Assembly: GCA_009700365.1 (NCBI GenBank)
Contig: WLME01000014.1
Location: 1-15,103 of the forward strand
Origin: Actinomycetota bacterium
GTDB lineage: Bacteria > Actinomycetota > Actinomycetes > Nanopelagicales > Nanopelagicaceae
Direction of reading: 5' to 3'
Length of the DNA: 15,103 bases
The first letter of the stretch is position 1. Every line of letters starts with the position of its first letter. Both the position numbers and the translations under genes were made by a program. Below are positions 13,982 to 15,103 of the stretch, one piece after another. The notes under the pieces are model-generated. The model saw only the letters and a program-made list of their open reading frames with translations, had not been told where the DNA came from and searched no databases.

Positions 13982-15103
13982 ATGACAACTGTCGATGATC
14001 TCGCAGGACATTTTGGTCCGTACGGAGGTCGCTTCGTACCTGAAGCGCTCATAGGCGCTCTCGAAGAACTTGATGCTGCACGCATCAAGGCTGCGACAGA
14101 TCCTGAATTTATTGAAGAACTTGCAGAACTTCACCGCACCTATACAGGGCGACCTAGCATCATTACCGAAGCTAAGCGCTTTGCTGAACATGCAGGTGGT
14201 GCTCGCATTATTCTCAAGCGAGAAGATCTCAACCACACCGGTAGCCATAAAATTAATAATGTACTTGGGCAAGCTCTACTCACTAAGCGAATGGGTAAGA
14301 AGCGCATCATTGCCGAAACCGGCGCTGGCCAACATGGAGTTGCGTCGGCAACTGCTGCAGCACTTATGGGTCTCGAATGTGTTGTGTATATGGGTGAGGA
14401 AGATACAAAGCGACAGGCTCTTAACGTTGCGCGAATGAAACTTTTGGGCGCTGAAGTAATTCCTGTAACAACAGGATCGCGCACACTCAAAGATGCGATC
14501 AATGAAGCGATGCGCGATTGGGTTACAAATGTAGAGACGACTCATTATTTATTGGGCACAGTTGCAGGTCCTCATCCATTCCCTTCTATGGTTCGTGACT
14601 TCCACAAAATTATTGGCGAAGAAGCTCGCGATCAAGTTCTTGCACTGACAGGCCGACTCCCTGATGCAGTACTTGCATGCGTTGGTGGAGGGTCCAATGC
14701 GATTGGAATATTCCATCGCTTTATCTCAGACTCATCAGTTCGATTGATTGGCCTTGAGGCTGCAGGTGATGGAGTTGAAACAGGTCGCCATGCAGCAACA
14801 ATTACAGGCGGATCTCCAGGAGTTCTTCACGGTAATCGGACATATGTTCTGCAAGATGCCAATGGGCAGACAGTAGAGTCACATTCAATTTCCGCCGGAC
14901 TTGATTATCCAGGTGTGGGACCAGAGCACGCTTATTTACATGACATCGGACGCGCTGAGTACCGAGCAATCACCGATGAGCAAGCAATGCATGCATTTGC
15001 ACTCTTGTGTAAAACCGAAGGCATTATTCCCGCTATCGAAACCGCTCATGCCTTAGCTGGTGCGTTACAAGTTGGCAATGAACTTGGCAAAGATGCAGTG
15101 ATC
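13982..15103 (+). CDS. trpB: tryptophan synthase beta chain (3' end missing)
   Basis: The frame opens at the ATG at 13982 and stays open for 374 codons to the window edge; the last 25-35 residues are cut off by comparison with the usual family length. TrpB joins indole and serine to make tryptophan with PLP. Visible features are GPYGGRFVPEAL near the start, the PLP lysine K90 in HTGSHKINN, AETGAGQHGVA, the phosphate-binding CVGGGSNAIG, GLDYPGVGPEH, and TEGIIPAIET. This is the canonical TrpB1 type that works with TrpA rather than the TrpB2 type. trpA is expected just beyond the right edge. Confidence 0.97.
   Translation, partial: MTTVDDLAGHFGPYGGRFVPEALIGALEELDAARIKAATDPEFIEELAELHRTYTGRPSIITEAKRFAEHAGGARIILKREDLNHTGSHKINNVLGQALLTKRMGKKRIIAETGAGQHGVASATAAALMGLECVVYMGEEDTKRQALNVARMKLLGAEVIPVTTGSRTLKDAINEAMRDWVTNVETTHYLLGTVAGPHPFPSMVRDFHKIIGEEARDQVLALTGRLPDAVLACVGGGSNAIGIFHRFISDSSVRLIGLEAAGDGVETGRHAATITGGSPGVLHGNRTYVLQDANGQTVESHSISAGLDYPGVGPEHAYLHDIGRAEYRAITDEQAMHAFALLCKTEGIIPAIETAHALAGALQVGNELGKDAVI

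Overview
The window looks like the chromosome of a small-genome, moderate-GC member of the Actinobacteria. The likely group is the freshwater Nanopelagicales/acI type, but that is inference from gene content, order and tight packing. Evidence for Actinobacteria is the order ileS / lysine-rich TraR-DksA-type protein / lspA / rluD-type synthase / dnaE1 and the order hisD-C-B-H-priA-hisF-hisI-trpE-small membrane protein-trpC-trpB. A PriA-type HisA with no trpF, and a translational ileS T-box, fit as well. No mobile element, CRISPR array, tRNA or rRNA is seen.

Layout. The left edge (1-65, minus strand) is the first 21 codons of ileS, running out of the window. Its leader (about 66-225, minus strand) is a complete translational T-box riboswitch: a short specifier stem with an AUC isoleucine codon, a T-box bulge ending in UGGU, and a perfect 10-bp hairpin that hides the ileS Shine-Dalgarno sequence. 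From 342 to the right edge everything reads on the plus strand with almost no intergenic DNA: a DksA-like zinc-finger protein with a histone-like AKKAP tail, lspA, an rluD-family pseudouridine synthase, dnaE, then hisD, hisC, hisB, hisH, priA, hisF, hisI, trpE, a 54-residue membrane miniprotein, trpC and trpB (cut by the right edge).

How the genes work together. The left block serves housekeeping: tRNA charging, a transcription-associated zinc-finger protein, lipoprotein signal-peptide cleavage, RNA pseudouridylation and the replicative polymerase. The right block is a joined histidine-tryptophan operon, held together by ATGA or TGATG stop/start overlaps at most junctions, so translation is probably coupled. 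PriA sits in the middle and should serve both pathways (ProFAR isomerase and phosphoribosylanthranilate isomerase). hisG, hisE, trpG, trpD and trpA are not in this window. A TAGAAT -10-like element six bases before the hisD GTG suggests the amino-acid operon has its own leaderless promoter inside the long gene string.
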